A DNA stretch of 64,000 bases from Bettongia penicillata ogilbyi (lineage: Eukaryota > Chordata > Mammalia > Diprotodontia > Potoroidae), in NCBI GenBank assembly GCA_023548195.1, contig JAJHZJ010000413.1, forward strand, positions 15,311,941 to 15,375,940, in the 5' to 3' direction. The notes under the pieces were generated by a model, which searched no databases, was not told the DNA's origin, and saw only the letters and a list, made by a program, of their open reading frames with translations. Made by a program: the position numbers and the translations under genes. Positions 59,378-64,000 of the stretch are shown piece by piece (the stretch's first letter is position 1; each line of letters starts with the position of its first letter).

Positions 59378-60480
59378 TTTCCTGTTAAGATGGCTTCCTG
59401 AATATGAGGAAGAACACTAAGATCCCACATACCTACTTCTGCAAAATGCTGTTAATAACGGACTGAATAATGATCACAAAATCTAAACTGTAATACATGA
59501 CTTCTTCCATCCTATAACTGGATAAAAGTTAGCTAGAAATATAATAATAAAAAAAGGAGCCTCCAGCAGAGTAAACTCTGCAAGGACTAAGGATTACACA
59601 TGTAACCTGCAAGGTTCTTTTTCCAGGGGCAAGGAGATAGTCAGTATACCATGAGGCAACCTGTGAGTGGTCAGTAATCTGTCGGGGGGAGAACTTGAAA
59701 TCCCCAGAACTGGCTACAGTGGAGCTCAAATAGCAGCTCAGAACCAAAGCAGATAGTGACAGAACTCACATGGCGCCATAGTATTTGGACCACAAAGGTC
59801 CAATCCCAGGATATTCAAGGTCCCTTACATTCTTCTTGAGAACGTAGAGAGGAACCTGAAGATTCAGTGGGCTGAGCCTCAAGATCCAGAAGGGAGGACT
59901 TCAGGAAGAAGAGGTCAGTGTAGGAACCTAAGGAACAGAGGCTAAAACCAAGAAAAGGTCTCCATTCCATACAGAAGTGTAGCCAGGTGCAGAATCTGAT
60001 CTTGGCACAAACAACCAATTCAGGAACCAAAGTAGGAGAGTGAGTCAAAGAAAACACTGGCCAAGGTTGAAATTATTGCAATGTGATTCCATAAGTGCTT
60101 CAAGAAAGCAAAATCACTGGAATATAAAGGGAGTACCTGAGATTTATTTTTAGATAATTATGGAATAGCTGAACAAATCATTGTATATGATATGTAATAA
60201 AATATTTCTTCACCCCAAGAAATAACATAAGATCATTTGAGAGAATCCTGAGTAATATAAACTGACTAAAAGTGAAGTGAGTGAAAATAGGAGAACAACT
60301 TAGAAATGCATAGGAACATTATAAAGAAAAAACAACAGCAAGTCTGATTAAAACTGTTGGAAACCCTATCTCCAGAGGACTTATGACACAGCACATTACC
60401 TATCTACCTCCTGACAAAGATGATGGACACAGGGTGCAGAAACAATAAAGTATTGATAAGACATGAAACCCTGTATCTCT
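59378..60480 (+). mobile_element. Composite L1-like element: probable 5' part joined to 3' region
   Basis: The left part (from cctgttaagatggcttcctg at 59385) resembles L1 5' sequence with the AAGATGG start. From about 60150 the text changes to the L1 3' region in sense (ggaatagctgaacaaatcat, agtgaagtgagtgaaaatag, ctatctccagaggacttatg). No ORF1 or ORF2 lies between them. I could not find target repeats, so two adjacent fragments are also possible. Confidence 0.4.
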
Positions 60481-60639
60481 GAATTCTGTAAGGGTCAGTG
60501 CCCGAACAGCAGGGCTGGTGGAACAGTAGAATTCCAAAAGTGTCAGGGGCATTTGGTATACAAGGAGCTCTAGATTTTGAGAGGGTCTGGCACTGAAAAA
60601 AAATCAATGAATGAATAAAGGAATGAAGTGTTCATTAAG

Positions 60640-60740
60640 GATTTATGATTTGCAAAGACTATGCTAATGCTGGGATACAAATAGTAAAGCAAGATGGTCC
60701 TTTCTCTCAAGAAGCCCACATTTTACTGGATGAAAAACAA
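60640..60740 (+). mobile_element. Interspersed repeat, same family as 46262-46680
   Basis: aatgctgggatacaaatagt and tctctcaagaagcccacatt match the central words of the family. Confidence 0.45.
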
Positions 60741-60854
60741 GACCCCATGCCATGATGTAGAGTGCTTTCAACTGATAGTCATGTGATCAGTGCAGAAGGT
60801 TTTGCTTTTGTAGTTGGAGTACTGGGCATGGAGCACATTCCCAGGATGGAACTG

Positions 60855-61010
60855 TAGTCAATAAAGACTTATAATGAACTTACTATGTTCTTGGCACAGT
60901 GCTAAGTGCTAAAGAGACAAATGTGTGCAAAAGAAAAGATAGTCTGTATCTTCAAGAAGCTTCCACTCCAATAGGGGAAGCTAGCCTGTGATAGGAAGCT
61001 GGAAACTGTG
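60855..61010 (+). mobile_element. Interspersed repeat, second adjacent copy
   Basis: ttggcacagtgctaagtgct, atcttcaagaagcttccact and ccaataggggaagc repeat the same order only 200 bp from the previous copy. Confidence 0.5.
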
Positions 61011-62739
61011 AGATAAAAGCATGACTTCTTGGGAGCATTGTGGCAAAGTCCACAATGTCAATAGCTTAGCTCAGAGATGATATAAAGAATAAGTGGCCTA
61101 GGTCCTTCCACAAACTGGACATTTTGGAAAACTCACCAATGGGAGAAGTGAGACAGAGGACAGAAAGATGTTTCAGAGTAAGATGGACACAGGTGCTATG
61201 GGCACTTACAGAGTCAGAAGGCAGTTGAGCGATGATAATAAAGCCCACAGAGTCAGAAGCAAAGACAGGAGGGAAAAATCATAAGTCTTGAGTGAGAATA
61301 TGGAATCCTGGATATGGAACTCATTAGAGGTTAGGGGAATATTCAACTTAGTGTGGTAATGTTATAGATTGGGAATGCATATAGGAATCACTTGAGAAAT
61401 GTGGAATCTGTCATGGAGTAAGTTTTCTCACTGTCTACAATCCTGATTATGAAGGTTTTTTGGGTATTCTTTGTTTTTTGTGTAGTACTTGGGGGCGTTT
61501 GATGGTGAGGGTGTATGAAGGAACCCTTCTTACTGCCATACTTCAAATAATGGACAGACCTCTTCCGAAGGCTTCGTGTTTGCTGTAAGAGGACTCATGA
61601 TTGAGCACTGGGTGGAAAATCTGGGTATATATTAAAGGTTCAGTCTCTGTCCCTCAAGCCTCCACTGTGTGTGAGTCTAGAGGCATAAGGACAATTCTAT
61701 GAACTCTAGAAGGTTGGAAGTTCTGGGAAAGTACCTACCATCTGAGAGTCAGGCACTAGGAGCACATGACCTCTTAGGCAAGCTTTTATCTGAAATCCAC
61801 CCAGCTCTTGTTGATTACTTATTTCCTTTGATATAAGATCTTGTAAAATCATGAATGGCAGCTGGTATCTTTACCCCTTCCTGAGCAACTAAGTAGCAGA
61901 TTACTCAGAGTTACTGACATAGTTGCAGCCGTGATAGTGACAAAGACAGTGACAGAGCAGATAAGGGGAAAGAGTCATATACATAGAAATAACTAGAGGG
62001 AAAAAAATCTATTTAACCTTGGTCTGGCTGTATTCAGGGAAAGGGAAATGTAAAACAGCGAGTGAAAAGCCCTGTTGGAAATGTCCTAAGGAGGCTTGCA
62101 TACTAACCTTTCAAATGACAGTGATCATTTTATAATGCTTCATTACTTAGCACTCGATTTTCATCAAGTGTGTGGATAAAAGTGTCTGATGTGTGTCACA
62201 TTCAGGATTGTACTCTGAAGTCATTCCGTCACCCCACCTACTGCCACTGAGAAGGACTCCTTAGGCTAGAACCAAAACTGAATTGTTCCTCAGAAGTCTG
62301 AGGTGGTATTGGAAGTGAAGACCTAGGAGACTAGTTCCCCTACCAGACATTGGCAAGCAGTGATCCTGTGGCAAACTTGAAGGACAAAGGAAGGTCAAGG
62401 ACAGAAAGTAGCAGAGGACTGCCAACCTTATGGCCACAACCTAGAAAAGTCTGGTTAGTCCCTCTACTAGATGTGGGTTGAACTCTCATGTCCCAAACAT
62501 TTGATAGACTGGGTTCCTTGAAAAAGAACTAAAGACTCAGATGGGAAAGAAACACATGAAGATGATTTCAGGGCCAAATCCCTGGAGGTGCCTCTAGACT
62601 CACATAAAATGTGTTATATTGTATTATATATAATTGCATAATATCATGATATTTATTATAATACAATAATTGCTGAGAAGTGTCCCACACACAACAGATT
62701 CTGTCCTCTGAGCTCTGATTCTTGGCACATAGTTTTCAT
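61011..62739. other. No recognised feature
   Basis: About 1.7 kb with more balanced composition than elsewhere. No frame above 60 codons matches a known protein, and no nameable repeat was found apart from an AT-rich tract at about 62610-62680. Confidence 0.4.
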
Positions 62740-63120
62740 GGGACAGTCTTTCTCCATTCATTGAAAATGCCTTCCTCCAGTTGAAACCACATTCTTCCTT
62801 CAAGTTCTAGCTCAGGTGTTGCCTCATTTAAGAAGACTTTCTTGTTATTCCTCTGCCCATCATCCCAACTGACCCTTGGAAAGAGAGCTCTCTCTCTCCC
62901 CTCCTGTCATTCTCCCATCCCTCTTTCTCCTTCCTTTGTATCACCCTTCTAATCACAATGATTTATGTACATGATGCGGTTTGTCTATTAGTATGGGAGT
63001 TCCTTGAGGGCAAAGATTTGTCATTTTACATCTCTGTGTCACTAGTTCCTTGGTGTATTGCTATTAGAACTATGTGTACAGAATCCATGGTAGTTTTTAA
63101 TAAAGATTTATTGAGTCAGG
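62740..63120 (+). mobile_element. L2 LINE 3' region
   Basis: In sense order: aagttctagctcaggtgttg, aagaagactttcttgttatt, gggagttccttgagggcaaa and ttaataaagatttattgagt. This is the known L2 sequence up to its tail. The 67-codon frame 62958-63161 lies inside it. Confidence 0.7.
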
Positions 63121-63519
63121 TTAAAATTGATGTTCTCGATATCAAATGTCTTGATGATTGACAGAAACGGTTTGCTTTCTGTCCAGCTGATTGGGCTTTT
63201 TGTGTACCTAGAGACTGACTACAATATATTCTTAAACATTAGCAGATAGTTGGGGAGAAACAATGTAGCAAGGAGGGGGGAAGCTCACAGAAAAACTACA
63301 AAATGTTTACAAAAGGTGATACCAGACTGAAAAAAACATGTGCCATCTAAGTTATCCCCTTGGGAGATAATATGAGCTGGAATCACAATTGCCTGTCTTT
63401 TCAAAAGAGAATACATTTATGCAAAGAGCCCAAAGAGGGCTGTGAGCCTTGCAAAGACTTTCTTTTCTAAAATAGGGGCAAAGCTGTATGAGAAACCATG
63501 GAGAGAGGTGAGTTTATCT

Positions 63520-63940
63520 GGGGCAGCACAGTGCTGCATGCTCAGGCAAACCATGTAATAAAGCATGACCCTAGGTGCCCTACTGTAGTGATTTGTCTTA
63601 CCAAGCTTCCTCAGGAGGCATGCCCAGAATGTAAGCCTTGTTGCTGGAGGCCATTAAGGTCCCATCCAAGGAGCCTACTCTTATGGAGAAAATGAGAGAA
63701 ATATAAAGTTGTTCTAACAGTGATCTCAAAGTTGTGAGTCTGAAGGTTGCAACAAAAAGCTTATAAGGTATGAGGGACTCTGGGAATATGGTATATAAGC
63801 ACTCTGAAGTTTAATTTTAAAAGTTGGAAAACAGACCTTATACAATGTGCTCTTCTGGTCTTTTCATTAAAACATATTCTGTTTCCCCAATAAAGCCTAA
63901 TACTTAGAGCACAGAACTCAGTTTTTCCACACTGACTATT
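63520..63940 (+). promoter_or_regulatory. Candidate LTR promoter and polyA pair
   Basis: A TATA box (gtatataagc) at 63791 is followed 98 bp later by AATAAA at 63889. The spacing fits the U3-R arrangement of many LTRs. TG and CA ends could not be fixed, and no target repeat is seen. It may be an old LTR or a chance pair. Confidence 0.3.
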
Positions 63941-64000
63941 TATTCCTTCCTTTCCACTTTTAATGACTATACCATTTTGATGTGCTTTTGTTACTTTTGT

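Noticed and set aside
1..64000. CRISPR array, bacterial operon or phage system
   Set aside because: No regularly spaced repeats, no dense coding and no prokaryotic signals; all content is of mammalian repeat type.

Overview
The window looks like intergenic or intronic DNA from a mammal, most likely a marsupial. The evidence is the repeat content. L1 3' regions, ORF1 and ORF2 relics, tRNA-headed SINEs, MIR and L2 tails, CR1/L3 remnants and ERV-L-like retrovirus sequence have the wording I know from marsupial genomes. The base composition is AT-rich, and I found no intact host gene, tRNA, rRNA or CRISPR array. The species cannot be fixed from sequence alone. The only recognisable cellular gene is a dead processed copy of ribosomal protein L23a.

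Layout. 1-14 kb: a minus-strand L1 derivative that lacks ORF2 (about 1238-5160) and carries an LTR-like insert; then ancient CR1/L3, SINE, L2 and old L1 pieces; then a 5'-truncated plus-strand L1 with a perfect 15-bp target duplication (12514-13236). 14.26-20.74 kb: a minus-strand ERV-L-like provirus with two LTRs, decayed gag, protease, reverse transcriptase, RNase H and integrase, and a dUTPase motif set after integrase. No env is seen. 24-37 kb: a stack of minus-strand L1s. The main one (about 28005-36900) is interrupted by the RPL23A retrocopy and by a 2.8-kb half-L1 (HAL1-type: 5'UTR, ORF1, 3'UTR, no ORF2) flanked by a perfect 16-bp duplication.

37-46 kb: an L1 3' fragment holds a solo ERV-L-like LTR (TACCT duplications), which itself holds another LTR-like insert. 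Nearby are an exact 100-bp tandem duplication, a minus-strand CR1/L3 reverse-transcriptase relic and a second solo LTR. 46-64 kb: SINEs, old L1 and L2 pieces, microsatellites, a second full-length HAL1-type element on the plus strand (53575-56413, perfect 13-bp duplication), another 5'-truncated L1 with a 12-bp duplication (58621-59292), and an LTR-like promoter/polyA pair near the right end.

How the parts work together: the HAL1-type elements and the RPL23A retrocopy have L1 hallmarks (A-rich tails, 12-16 bp duplications) but no reverse transcriptase of their own, so they were presumably mobilised in trans by L1 ORF2p. Nesting gives relative ages: L1 bodies are oldest, then the retrocopy, HAL1 and LTR insertions, then the LTR nested in an LTR. 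The most notable items are the two near-complete ORF2-less elements in inverted orientation with open frames on both strands of their 5'UTRs, the dUTPase-bearing ERV, a palindrome kept in all four related LTRs, the exact 100-bp duplication, and a 37-bp copied filler segment.
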